64,000 nt of DNA, taken from positions 3,782,001 through 3,846,000 of the forward strand of contig NZ_CP134609.1 of assembly GCF_031844705.1 (NCBI RefSeq), written 5' to 3'. The notes beneath the pieces were generated by a model. The model made no database searches, was not told where the DNA came from, and worked only from the letters and a program-made list of their open reading frames with translations. Positions 7,514-15,525 of the stretch are shown here, piece by piece. Positions within the stretch are counted from its first letter, which is position 1; each line of letters begins with the position of its first letter. This stretch comes from Streptomyces sp. ITFR-16. GTDB lineage: Bacteria; Actinomycetota; Actinomycetes; Streptomycetales; Streptomycetaceae. The position numbers and the translations under genes were made by a program.

Positions 7514-8974
7514 ATGCAACAGACATTCTTCTCGGCTGATGGCTGGGAGTCCTGGGGTCTCGATGACAGGCCGGTGATCCCCGAGGGCATGCCGGTGCTC
7601 GTCGATGACGACCTGCTGTTTGAGGATGGTGGGGTACCACGGCCGACCGTCGCTGTGAATCGGTGGCTGAGTGAGCTGCCGTCGAGTGGCTGCCCGTCAC
7701 CGCGGTCGTGGCGGTACTACGCGCAGGTGTTGCGTGGGTGGTTGGAGCATCTTGCCGCCCACGGGTTCGGCCCGTTTGAGGAGCGGACCCGTCTGAAGGC
7801 GGCGCTGAGTTCGTACGCGGTGTTCCGGGCGAGCGGTCCGCTGGAACAGCGGATCGAGGCCACGACGTGGAACCAGCACATGAGCATCCTGTCCGGCTTC
7901 TACCGGTGGGCGGTGGCTGAAGGCGTCGCTTCGGCCGAGCCGTTCACCTACAAGCAGGCTCAGACGTTCTACGGCGATCAGGTACGCGAGCGGTCGGTGA
8001 ACCTGGCGAACCGTCGTACCCCGAAGGCCCACGTGACGATCAAGTACCTGGAGAACGACTTCGCCGAGTTGTTCCTGCGTGCTCTGGCGGGGCTGCGGCC
8101 CGACGGAGGCGAGGACAAGGGCTTCCGCGGGAGGGAGACTGCCCGCAACGCGGCGATCGGTCGGCTGGCGTTGTCGACTGGCCTGCGCCGACAGGAGTTC
8201 ACCTACTTGCTCACGACCGAGGTTCCGCCGCTTCCTCCCGCGTCGACGGCATTGCCGATCCCCTTCCCGGTAGCGGCCGGCATCACGAAGGGACGCAAGT
8301 ACCGCACGACCTGGATCGACTATGCGGCGCTGGCCGAAGTGCACGGCTACATGGACCTGTTCCGGCCCCTCTCCGTCGAGGGTTCGTCGTGGCGTCCGCC
8401 TGCGCGATGGGGGGAGCCGCTGGTGGTTACCGAAGCGGATGCGCGAGGCGGGAGGGTCAATGGCAAGCGCACGCAGTGGGCTTCGCTGCGGCCGGTCGAG
8501 CGGCGGCGCCTGGTCGCCCCGGACGGAGGCAGCATGTTGCTGGCGGTCCGGCACGACGGCGGCCCGTTCACGGCCTGGCCCACCGTCTTCGCCCGCACTT
8601 CGACGCGGATCCGTGACCGGCACGAACCCCGGTTCCCTCACGTCTTTGCCCACCGGCTGCGTCACAGCTTCGCGATGCGCGCGTTGGAACTGCTGGTCGG
8701 CGGCTATTACACGCAGGCAGCGAAGCTCGTTCGCGACACGGATGCCGATGCCGCGCTGGCGCTCTACCTGAGCAAGGCCGATCCGCTGATGGTGCTGCGC
8801 GACCTGCTGGGGCACTCCAGTGTGCTCGTCACGGAAACATACCTCCGGCGCCTGGACATGACCCGCATCTACAAGGACGCCTACGACCGGGCGGAACGCC
8901 TCTACGATCCCATCGGCCGCGAGGCAGTCGCCCACGAGGCCGACGACGAGTTCGACGAAGACGAGGAGAGTTGA
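7514..8974 (+). CDS. Tyrosine recombinase 1 (TnpA-like integrase)
   Basis: A 486-residue site-specific recombinase with an N-terminal SAM-like core-binding region (~45-180) and a complete catalytic domain. The first Arg is in STGLRRQE (~223), Lys in ITKGRKY, His/Arg in HRLRHSFA (~380-383), His in LLGHSS (~434) and the nucleophilic Tyr in ETYLRRLD (~443). The ATG at 7514 is preferred because upstream sequence belongs to the element end and to the antisense of the split gene. The gene lies 115 bp from the left terminus and overlaps the next gene (TGATG). It is probably the strand-exchange enzyme of the element. Confidence 0.9.
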   Translation: MQQTFFSADGWESWGLDDRPVIPEGMPVLVDDDLLFEDGGVPRPTVAVNRWLSELPSSGCPSPRSWRYYAQVLRGWLEHLAAHGFGPFEERTRLKAALSSYAVFRASGPLEQRIEATTWNQHMSILSGFYRWAVAEGVASAEPFTYKQAQTFYGDQVRERSVNLANRRTPKAHVTIKYLENDFAELFLRALAGLRPDGGEDKGFRGRETARNAAIGRLALSTGLRRQEFTYLLTTEVPPLPPASTALPIPFPVAAGITKGRKYRTTWIDYAALAEVHGYMDLFRPLSVEGSSWRPPARWGEPLVVTEADARGGRVNGKRTQWASLRPVERRRLVAPDGGSMLLAVRHDGGPFTAWPTVFARTSTRIRDRHEPRFPHVFAHRLRHSFAMRALELLVGGYYTQAAKLVRDTDADAALALYLSKADPLMVLRDLLGHSSVLVTETYLRRLDMTRIYKDAYDRAERLYDPIGREAVAHEADDEFDEDEES

Positions 8975-10707
8975 TGCCCGCGCGTATCGTCGACGAGCCG
9001 CTGGGCATCGAATGCGTTCTGAGCAACGCCACCACGGTCACCTTGACCTTCGGCACGTGCCCCAATTCGGTCCTAGCCCGCGAGCTGCTCAGCGGCCTGG
9101 TTGGACTGGTCCACCCGCACGGACGGGTCGATGCGCCCTCCACCGTGGAGATGTACGTCAACGCCGCCCGCGCGATGGTCAAGACCCTGGACGCTGGCGG
9201 CTTCACGGGGTCTGCTGCGGGGCTTTCCCGGGCACGTCTCGCAGAGTACTTGTGGGGCCTGTCTCATCAGGCTGAAGCTGCCTGCCGCCGCATGCTGGCC
9301 GTCTTCGATGAGGACGTACAGGTACTGCGGCCCGAGGTGCGTGAACTCGTCCGCGGCCGGACATTCAACCGGACCGTGACCAGGGCACCGCTGGCTCCCT
9401 ACGGAGAGCGGGAGTGGCAGCGACTGCAGGAAGCATGCCGTGCTGTGGTTCGAGAGTCCTACGCCGTTCACCAGCAGGCGCTCGCCGCCGCCGAGGAAGG
9501 CCAGGATCCCAGCGAGGGTGGGTGGAGCGAACCGAACGTGCACTGGCAGCTTGTTCATCGCGGCCCGACCACCGCTGCCGAGATCGGCGCGGAGCTCGGC
9601 TGGAGCACGCCATGGGTAAACCGGCAGATCCCCGAGCTCAGGCGGGCGACCACCGCTCTGTTCCCCGACGTCTCTGCGACGCTGGCCTACCGGCTCCTCT
9701 TCGCCACCTACACCGGGGTCGTTCCCGACGGTGTCGACGATCTCAGCGTCGAGGGCCTGGACTGGGCCGGCGACGGGGTGGTCCTGCTCGACTACCTCAA
9801 GGGCCGCACGGCCAAGGAGAGTACGACGTTGAACCGGCGCGGCGTGCGCCTGCTGGAACAGTGGCTGCGGCACTCCGAACTGTCCCGGCGCCACGCTCCT
9901 CGCGAGTTCCGTGATGCCTTGTGGCTGCGGCACGTGCCCGGCAGCGTCGGGGGGCCGTGGCACACGACCCCCATTTCGACGTATCCGGTGCGGGCCTGGA
10001 TGACCAAGCACCGAGTAGTCGGCGACGACGGAAAGCCGCTCAAGATCCACGAGTCCCGCATCCGGACCACCTACCAATCTCTGCGTGAACGGCGAAGCTG
10101 GTTCGGCAGCACCCGGGCCACTGTGGACCCGAACCACACTCCCCGTGTGGAAGGCGATCACTACCTGACCGTGACCACACCGGCCCAGAAAGACGCCGTC
10201 GAGACCATCATCGAAGAAGCTCAGGCCGACCTGCTGCGCAAATCCCGTCCCCCGCTGATCCTGACGGATGATCAGGCGGCGGACCTTGCGGGGGAACTTC
10301 CCGGGCTGGTCGCCGGGATGGACCTGGACGATTCGGCGCTTGCCGAGCTGCTCGGCGGCGAGCGCGACGTGTTCGTGGCAGCCTGCACCGATCCACTCAG
10401 CGGCCTGCACGGTCCGGCGGGCAAGCCCTGCCCGGCACGACCGTGGATCTGCCTACTCTGCCCATTGGCGATCTTCGCGCCACGGCACGTCCCGAATCTG
10501 CTGCGGATAAAGGCATTCTTCTCCCGCCAGTGGAAGCAGACGCCTGCCGCCCAGTTCATGGCCGTCTTCGGCCCCTACGCGCAACGCGTCGATGAAGTCC
10601 TCGACGTCTTTCGCGCGCGTGACGCGCAACTGGTCCTCCGCGCGGCCGCCGCGGTGGCCGATACCGACGACGAACTGCCGTTGCTTCCCGAGGAGCGCAC
10701 ACAGTGA
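8974..10707 (+). CDS. Tyrosine recombinase 2 (divergent, TnpB-like)
   Basis: A 577-residue protein of the same fold but with a divergent active site. The usual first Arg motif reads YTGVVPDG (Arg absent). HESRIRTTY supplies an HxxR-like box, and NHTPRVEGDHY supplies a late His and a candidate Tyr. A winged-helix-like segment (TTAAEIGAELGWSTPWVNRQ) lies inside it. The C-terminal part is Cys-rich (GKPCPARPWICLLCPLAIF), as in the TnpB-type partners of Tn554 elements. GAGGAGA precedes the ATG at 8974, which overlaps the previous stop by one base. It probably works in a complex with recombinases 1 and 3 rather than alone. Confidence 0.85.
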   Translation: MPARIVDEPLGIECVLSNATTVTLTFGTCPNSVLARELLSGLVGLVHPHGRVDAPSTVEMYVNAARAMVKTLDAGGFTGSAAGLSRARLAEYLWGLSHQAEAACRRMLAVFDEDVQVLRPEVRELVRGRTFNRTVTRAPLAPYGEREWQRLQEACRAVVRESYAVHQQALAAAEEGQDPSEGGWSEPNVHWQLVHRGPTTAAEIGAELGWSTPWVNRQIPELRRATTALFPDVSATLAYRLLFATYTGVVPDGVDDLSVEGLDWAGDGVVLLDYLKGRTAKESTTLNRRGVRLLEQWLRHSELSRRHAPREFRDALWLRHVPGSVGGPWHTTPISTYPVRAWMTKHRVVGDDGKPLKIHESRIRTTYQSLRERRSWFGSTRATVDPNHTPRVEGDHYLTVTTPAQKDAVETIIEEAQADLLRKSRPPLILTDDQAADLAGELPGLVAGMDLDDSALAELLGGERDVFVAACTDPLSGLHGPAGKPCPARPWICLLCPLAIFAPRHVPNLLRIKAFFSRQWKQTPAAQFMAVFGPYAQRVDEVLDVFRARDAQLVLRAAAAVADTDDELPLLPEERTQ

Positions 10708-12878
10708 TCAGACGCCACCCTGCCGTGAGCACCGCGGAGCCCCGGGGCTCCGCATTCGCCGGGCTCGCTCTCTGCCCGGCGGTCGGATTCGCGCTTCCTC
10801 CCGGGCAGGCCGGGCCCGTCTTCGGGCAGGACGTCTGGGACTTCAGTCAGGTCACTGGGCTCCCCGCCTATATGAAGACGGCTGATCGAATCCTGGACTT
10901 CACTCCGATCCGCAACCCGCTCTGGCGGGTGGTCGCCAAGGAGTACGTCGCGGCCCTGATGCTCCCGGGCCATGAGCGGGTCCGGGAACTCCCAAAAGCC
11001 GTCCGCACACGCCATACCGTGCAGACGTGCAACCTGAAGCTGAAGGAGACCGCTCGGTGGCTGAACTGGCTCACCAGCCACGGCATCTCCCGACTCGGAG
11101 ACGTAACGGAGTACCACTGCACCGCCTACGTGGCGGAACGCGCGCGACGTCTCGACAAGAAGGGCGAGGTGATCGGACAGCAGAGCCCGACCATGGCCAG
11201 GGCCGCGAACGTTGTCATCGAACTGGCTCACTACCAGGAGCTCTTCAGTACCGACCGCTACCCAGTTGACCTGCAGCCCTTCGGCGGGCGAGCCGCGTCG
11301 ACGGTCGCGGGCCTCCGCAGGACCAGAAACGGGGAGAACTCCACCCCCGTCATCCCCGACGAGGTCCTGCAGCCGTTGCTCAGTGCCGCGCTCTACATGG
11401 TGCAGATCCTCGCCCCGCACATCCTCGCGCTGCGTGACCAGGTCCGTGACCTTCAGCAGCTGGCCCCGAGTCCAGAACCACGCGTCCGAGGCGTGGCCGT
11501 ACTGGAGGAAGTCGTACGCCGTCGGATCGCCGAGACCCGGCCCCTCGACCGGCTTCCGCAGGGACGTATCACCCTGCGTCTGTCCAAGGGCACGTTCGCG
11601 CCGGACGATCCACTCCTGCAAGTGTCACTCGACTCGCTCGCCCGTGAAGCGGGACGCTCCGGCTTCGACTACCGCCACCTACCGGCGCTGCGTCCCGTGC
11701 TCCTGCGGGCCCTGGACGCGGTGGGAGTCGAGCAGCCATGGGGCCGGGACGCTGTTGAGGTCATCCGGGCGGACGAACAGGGCGAGATCCCGTGGACGGT
11801 CCCGATTCCCGAAGATCAGGTCCGGACTCTGGAGCGTCAGCTGCGGACGGCATGCATCATCGTCACCGCGTCGGTCTCCGGGATGAGGATCAGCGAGATC
11901 GCCGAGCTTGCCGTGGGCTGCCGTCTGACCGAGGAGCCGGTCCCGGGCATGGTTCGCTATCGCCTGGCGAGCAAGGTGATCAAGGGACAGCCGCTGGGCG
12001 GCACGGATGACGAGTGGATCGTCACGGAAGAGGTCCACCACGCCGTCAAGGTCGCCGAGGATCTCATGGGCTCAGAGGAACCAGGAACCCTGTTGTTCGG
12101 GAACTTCGCCTTCAACCTGCTCTACGAACGGTTCTGTCGTTGGGTCAACGGCCCCAGTGGGCAAAGGCTCGGCCTGTCTCCGATCCCTGAGCACCAGGTC
12201 AGCCTGCGTATGTTCCGCAGGACGTTGGCCGTGGCCCTGGCCTACCGGCCCGGCGGAGTGCTCGCCACCAAGATCGCTTTGAAGCATGTGTCCGTGGCGA
12301 CGACGGAGGGGTACGCGAATCGGCCCGGCGGCGCTCAGTCCCGGCTCCTGGCCGAGGTCACCGCGGAGGAACAGCAGCGCAACCTTGACCTGGTGCTTGC
12401 CGAATACCGTAAGCACCAACAGGGGATCCGGCCCTCCGGGCCAGGCGCGAGGGACCTCGTGATGTTCTTCGACTCGGTGGACAGCTCTCTGCACGAACAG
12501 ATGGCGAAGGCCCCACACGTCGTGCTCAACGATCAGCAGATCCGCACCATGCTCTCCAAGCGGGCCTCGTCCCTCCACCTCGGCGTCGCCAACTACTGCT
12601 GGTTCACGGACCCGTCACGGGCACTCTGCCTGAAGCTCGCCCAGACTCCGAACGCCAAGAAGCCGCTGATCGGGATGTGCGACTCAACGCGCTGCCCGCA
12701 GGCCACCCACCACGCCTGCCATCGACCCGTCTGGGCCGAGCAACAGACAACCACCAAGGTCTTCCTGGGCAACCTCGGCCGCGGACACAGAGCCGAGCGT
12801 GAACGCCTGGAATCCGATCTTGCCCGCTGCGAGCACGTTCTCGCCGAAATCGATAGCACCGCCGGGAACGGAGCCTGA
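10704..12878 (+). CDS. Tyrosine recombinase 3 (large, with Cys/His-rich tail)
   Basis: A 724-residue recombinase. The catalytic residues can be placed as Arg in VSGMRISEI, Lys in SKVIKGQP, Arg in VSLRMFRRTLA, His in LKHVSVATTEGY and the Tyr of that same motif. About 110 residues follow, containing a C/H cluster (NYCWFTD, ALCLKL, MCDSTRCPQATHHACH) that looks like a zinc site. The GTG at 10704 overlaps the previous stop as GTGA, so the three recombinases are translationally coupled. Its size and tail resemble large TnpB proteins. It is open and intact. Confidence 0.88.
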   Translation: MIRRHPAVSTAEPRGSAFAGLALCPAVGFALPPGQAGPVFGQDVWDFSQVTGLPAYMKTADRILDFTPIRNPLWRVVAKEYVAALMLPGHERVRELPKAVRTRHTVQTCNLKLKETARWLNWLTSHGISRLGDVTEYHCTAYVAERARRLDKKGEVIGQQSPTMARAANVVIELAHYQELFSTDRYPVDLQPFGGRAASTVAGLRRTRNGENSTPVIPDEVLQPLLSAALYMVQILAPHILALRDQVRDLQQLAPSPEPRVRGVAVLEEVVRRRIAETRPLDRLPQGRITLRLSKGTFAPDDPLLQVSLDSLAREAGRSGFDYRHLPALRPVLLRALDAVGVEQPWGRDAVEVIRADEQGEIPWTVPIPEDQVRTLERQLRTACIIVTASVSGMRISEIAELAVGCRLTEEPVPGMVRYRLASKVIKGQPLGGTDDEWIVTEEVHHAVKVAEDLMGSEEPGTLLFGNFAFNLLYERFCRWVNGPSGQRLGLSPIPEHQVSLRMFRRTLAVALAYRPGGVLATKIALKHVSVATTEGYANRPGGAQSRLLAEVTAEEQQRNLDLVLAEYRKHQQGIRPSGPGARDLVMFFDSVDSSLHEQMAKAPHVVLNDQQIRTMLSKRASSLHLGVANYCWFTDPSRALCLKLAQTPNAKKPLIGMCDSTRCPQATHHACHRPVWAEQQTTTKVFLGNLGRGHRAERERLESDLARCEHVLAEIDSTAGNGA

Positions 12879-12879
12879 C

Positions 12880-13341
12880 ATGGGACGCATCACCGATCAG
12901 GACCGCCAGCACAACGAGACGGCGATCCGTGCCGCGATGGACCGGCTACTTGCCGGGGACCTACCCGAGGACAGCCGACGCGACATCAAAACCCTTGCCG
13001 CAATGGCCGGCGTCACCCGCACCGGCTTCTACCCGAAGAAGAACCGTGACGGCTCCTCCCGCCCCGGCCCCTACCAGCACCTCGCCGAGGAGTTCAGCCG
13101 CCGCCTGCTGGCCCTCGAAGCGGCCGGCCAGCTCGTCGACCCACGAGCCGCGCAGATCGATCGACTCCAAGCTCACGTGGGCGAACTCAAGGAACGGGTC
13201 GCCGAACGCAACATGCAGATCTCCGGGTTGACCGAGTTCAAGCAGCGAGCACTCTCTCGTATCGCTGCACAACACCAGGAGATTGAGCGCCTACGTGCTC
13301 AGATCGGAGCAGGAAGCAAGGTCACTCCGCTACCCAGGTGA
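12880..13341 (+). CDS. TnpC-like helix-turn-helix/coiled-coil protein
   Basis: A 153-residue protein beginning one base after the stop of recombinase 3, so it is the fourth gene of the operon. An N-terminal helix-turn-helix-like segment (DIKTLAAMAGVTRTGFYPKK) is followed by a long charged coiled coil (residues ~70-145, LQAHVGELKERVAERNMQ, QHQEIERLRAQI). This matches the small accessory proteins encoded after the recombinases of Tn554-type elements, which affect the efficiency or orientation of transposition. The link to that family is by layout and shape rather than by residue identity. GGAG lies shortly before the ATG at 12880. Confidence 0.75.
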   Translation: MGRITDQDRQHNETAIRAAMDRLLAGDLPEDSRRDIKTLAAMAGVTRTGFYPKKNRDGSSRPGPYQHLAEEFSRRLLALEAAGQLVDPRAAQIDRLQAHVGELKERVAERNMQISGLTEFKQRALSRIAAQHQEIERLRAQIGAGSKVTPLPR

Positions 13342-13375
13342 TCAACTCCAAGGGATGCCTGCGGAGGGCGGGCGG

Positions 13376-13765
13376 TCAGGCGTCGGGGTCGACTTCGGGG
13401 TGCGTGAACCGCACGGGCTTGCCCAGCGACCGGGCGTAGGTGATTTCGGCTCGGGTGCTGTCTCCGATGTAGTCGCCGACTACGAGTGCCTCATCAGCGA
13501 GCCGGATCTTCGCCCGGTGTAGATCGTCGAGTCGAACCTTCAGTGTCTCGGCCTCGACAGGATCGGACCAAAGTTCGTGCGGCGACTTCATGTCGCAACC
13601 CGGCTTGACGACAATCCTTCCGGCTTTGGTCTCCCGCAGATCGGCCTCGGTCATCTCGGTCATGAAACGGGTGGAGCCGCAGATCACGACGATACGCGGG
13701 AGGCTCAACTGGCTCTTCGCGTCGGCGAGTTTCCCCTCGGGGGTGAGCGGTTGCAGGTATGACAC
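13376..13765 (-). CDS. Nucleoside 2-deoxyribosyltransferase-like cargo protein
   Basis: A 129-residue protein with a flavodoxin-like start (IVVICGSTRFMTEM) and a late acidic helix (EALVVGDYIGDSTRAEITYARSLGKPV). The CGS-R opening and the ExxYA-GKP ending are shared by nucleoside deoxyribosyltransferase-fold and DUF4406-like proteins common on phages. The GTG at 13765 is chosen because AGGAGGA lies five bases upstream and the conserved part starts soon after. It faces the recombinase operon tail to tail (35 bp apart). The function is not certain; such proteins cleave modified nucleosides or nucleotides and are often carried on mobile DNA. Confidence 0.6.
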   Translation of the reverse strand: MSYLQPLTPEGKLADAKSQLSLPRIVVICGSTRFMTEMTEADLRETKAGRIVVKPGCDMKSPHELWSDPVEAETLKVRLDDLHRAKIRLADEALVVGDYIGDSTRAEITYARSLGKPVRFTHPEVDPDA

Positions 13766-13818
13766 TGGTTCCTCCTGGTGGGGTGGTCCAAGGGGTGCCG
13801 GCGGAGACGAGAACGAGG

Positions 13819-13983
13819 GTGTCCAAGATCGTTGGGCAGCTCGACCTCGAACGGTACCGAGGGCGCACACCCGGAGGGGTTATAGCACGCGTCATGCAAA
13901 GCATCCTCGCGCTGACCGCCGCGATCTGGCACAACGACGCCACCGGACCAAACTTCCTGCGCTCACTGATCGCTTACGATCAC
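13819..13983 (+). pseudogene. Transposase C-terminal remnant
   Basis: The stretch reads QLDLERYRGRT, then SILALTAAIWHND, and ends at RSLIAYDH. This is the recognisable tail of a widespread Streptomyces DDE transposase (typically LDLE-HGGRT ... LALTAAIWHN ... RSLTAYDH). Only about 50 residues remain, with no stop at the usual place and no upstream catalytic part. It shows that an earlier insertion in the cargo region has been mostly lost. The exact IS family cannot be fixed from the tail alone. Confidence 0.55.
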
Positions 13984-14040
13984 TGGCCCCTTGGAATAGA
14001 TCATCTAGCCGGCCGCCGCGGGCAGCTCCGGCGCGGCCGT

Positions 14041-14445
14041 TCAGGCTGCGGCTTCGCCGGAGGCCTCGTCGTCGTTCCGGGCGCCCCGTCTGTAAGGCGG
14101 GATCTCGATGACACGCCCGTCGCGGAGGGTCCTCGTGTGCTTCTTCACGCCGTGCTCGACTGGGGAGCTTCGCGGCTTGCCGGAGGCGGAGTCCGACTCA
14201 GTCTCCTTGACCTCGGTGAAGTCCTCGGCGTCTGCGACGGGGGCGTCCTCGGTGTCCTCGTCACGCTGAGCGAGCTGCTCAAGGGTTGTCTTGGTAACCA
14301 CGGCGCCGACGGCTATGAGGACGCTCCCGGCGGCGATGAGCTTGCCCTTGTGCCTCTCGGCCAGGGCCTTCGCCTTCTCGGTCACGGACCTGGGCTTGCT
14401 GTTCTCGGGCTTCCCGTCCTCGGGCATGGAGTCGCTCACGGGCAC
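14041..14445 (-). CDS. Small single-pass membrane protein
   Basis: A protein of 134 residues or slightly fewer. A basic N-terminal segment (EKAKALAERHKGK) is followed by one membrane helix (LIAAGSVLIAVGAVVTKTTL, residues ~36-55), an acidic linker and a basic tail ending RRGARNDDEASGEAAA. GTG codons at 14445 and 14439 and an ATG at 14427 are all possible starts; none has a strong ribosome site. I do not recognise the family. It is cargo of the recombinase-trio element and stands alone on its strand. Confidence 0.55.
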   Translation of the reverse strand: MPVSDSMPEDGKPENSKPRSVTEKAKALAERHKGKLIAAGSVLIAVGAVVTKTTLEQLAQRDEDTEDAPVADAEDFTEVKETESDSASGKPRSSPVEHGVKKHTRTLRDGRVIEIPPYRRGARNDDEASGEAAA

Positions 14446-14478
14446 AGATCTATCGGACTTGTCCCTGATCTGTCAGGT

Positions 14479-14505
14479 GTTCCCCCGATTTCGGATCGGG
14501 GGAAC
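14479..14505. promoter_or_regulatory. Perfect inverted repeat in the gap before the Sel1 gene
   Basis: Arms GTTCCCCCGAT (14479-14489) and ATCGGGGGAAC (14495-14505) enclose a 5-base spacer. The repeat sits between the divergent start of the small membrane gene and the Sel1-repeat gene, so it could be an operator or an RNA hairpin. The 14506-14682 stretch holds a short open frame (14515-14673, MEPPIVQEV...). It also holds TAGGGCCTGTCCGGCG near 14599, which resembles the end of a lost insertion sequence; neither can be confirmed. Confidence 0.45.
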
Positions 14506-14682
14506 ATTGGGCCCATGGAGCCCCCCATCGTCCAAGAGGTGATCCGTGAGTGCCTGGCCGCCAACCCTCGGTTGCCGAGCAGCGCGAGGGGCGGCTGCCT
14601 AGGGCCTGTCCGGCGAATCCCTACCGAAGCGTTGTCCCGCTACGGCAGGAAGCACCACCAGACAATGCCATAGGGTTCCCGC

Positions 14683-15486
14683 ATGCATTTGGACGAGGGC
14701 CGCAGAGCAGCCAAGGACGAGGACTGGGTGGCCGCAGGGAACGCCTTCGTGCAGGCTGCAAAACAGGGCAGTGCGGAGGGTGCCAGGCTTGCAACTCAAG
14801 TAACAGTCGAGCTCCTTCCATTGGCAGATGGCGGATCAGCGGACGCCGCCGTGTTGCTTGCCGGGATCTATCTGGAGTACTTCAATGAATCGGCCCTCCC
14901 CAGGGCCGTGCACTATGCCCGTGCAGCGGCCGAGGCCGGGCTCCCTGCAGGACAACGCATCTATGGACACATGCTGGTAAGGGGGCTCGGTATCAAACCG
15001 GACCGCACGCGTGCCGCCGAGCTGTTCCGAGCTGCCGCCGAAGGCGGGGACACGTACGCCATATTCAACCTTGCCCAACTGACAATTGATCCCACCGAAT
15101 CTCTGCGGCTTCTCGAGACGGCCGCACGCAAGGGGATCGTCGCTGCTGGTGCCATCCTCGCCGACCGACTGTCGGCGCTGGACCGGGACGAGGAGGCTCT
15201 GGGCTGGTACGTCTGGGCGGCCGAGCGCGGACTGACCGGGGCGATGAAGGCCGCCGCCTGCTGGTACCGCGACGGCCTCGGCACCACTCCGGATCCGGTA
15301 CAGGCAGTGCGCTGGTTCCTCGTCATGCTCGCGCACGGCGACGGAGACGGCATTCACGAGGCGATACAGATGGCGAAGGCCGGGGCCCTGGACGAGGCAC
15401 AGATCCGCGAAGCTGCACGGCTCTCCGGCGATCCTGGGACAGCGGATGCCCTGATCGGTGCAGCTTCGGGCCGCGGTCGTACCTGA
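14683..15486 (+). CDS. Sel1-like repeat protein
   Basis: A 267-residue protein built of alpha/alpha hairpin repeats. Sel1-type units are visible at ~80-115 (ALPRAVHYARAAAEAGLPAG), ~116-150 (DRTRAAELFRAAAEGGDTYA), ~185-215 (EALGWYVWAAERGLTGA) and ~215-250 (DPVQAVRWFLVMLAHGDGDG). No signal peptide or catalytic domain is seen. Sel1 repeats scaffold protein-protein interactions. The ATG at 14683 has no strong ribosome site and could be leaderless. It is cargo of the trio element, and Sel1 proteins occur in some phage-defence loci, but no partner here supports that role. Confidence 0.75.
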   Translation: MHLDEGRRAAKDEDWVAAGNAFVQAAKQGSAEGARLATQVTVELLPLADGGSADAAVLLAGIYLEYFNESALPRAVHYARAAAEAGLPAGQRIYGHMLVRGLGIKPDRTRAAELFRAAAEGGDTYAIFNLAQLTIDPTESLRLLETAARKGIVAAGAILADRLSALDRDEEALGWYVWAAERGLTGAMKAAACWYRDGLGTTPDPVQAVRWFLVMLAHGDGDGIHEAIQMAKAGALDEAQIREAARLSGDPGTADALIGAASGRGRT

Positions 15487-15525
15487 CGCAGTGCCCATAA
15501 GCTTGATCCGCCGGACATGGCCTAG

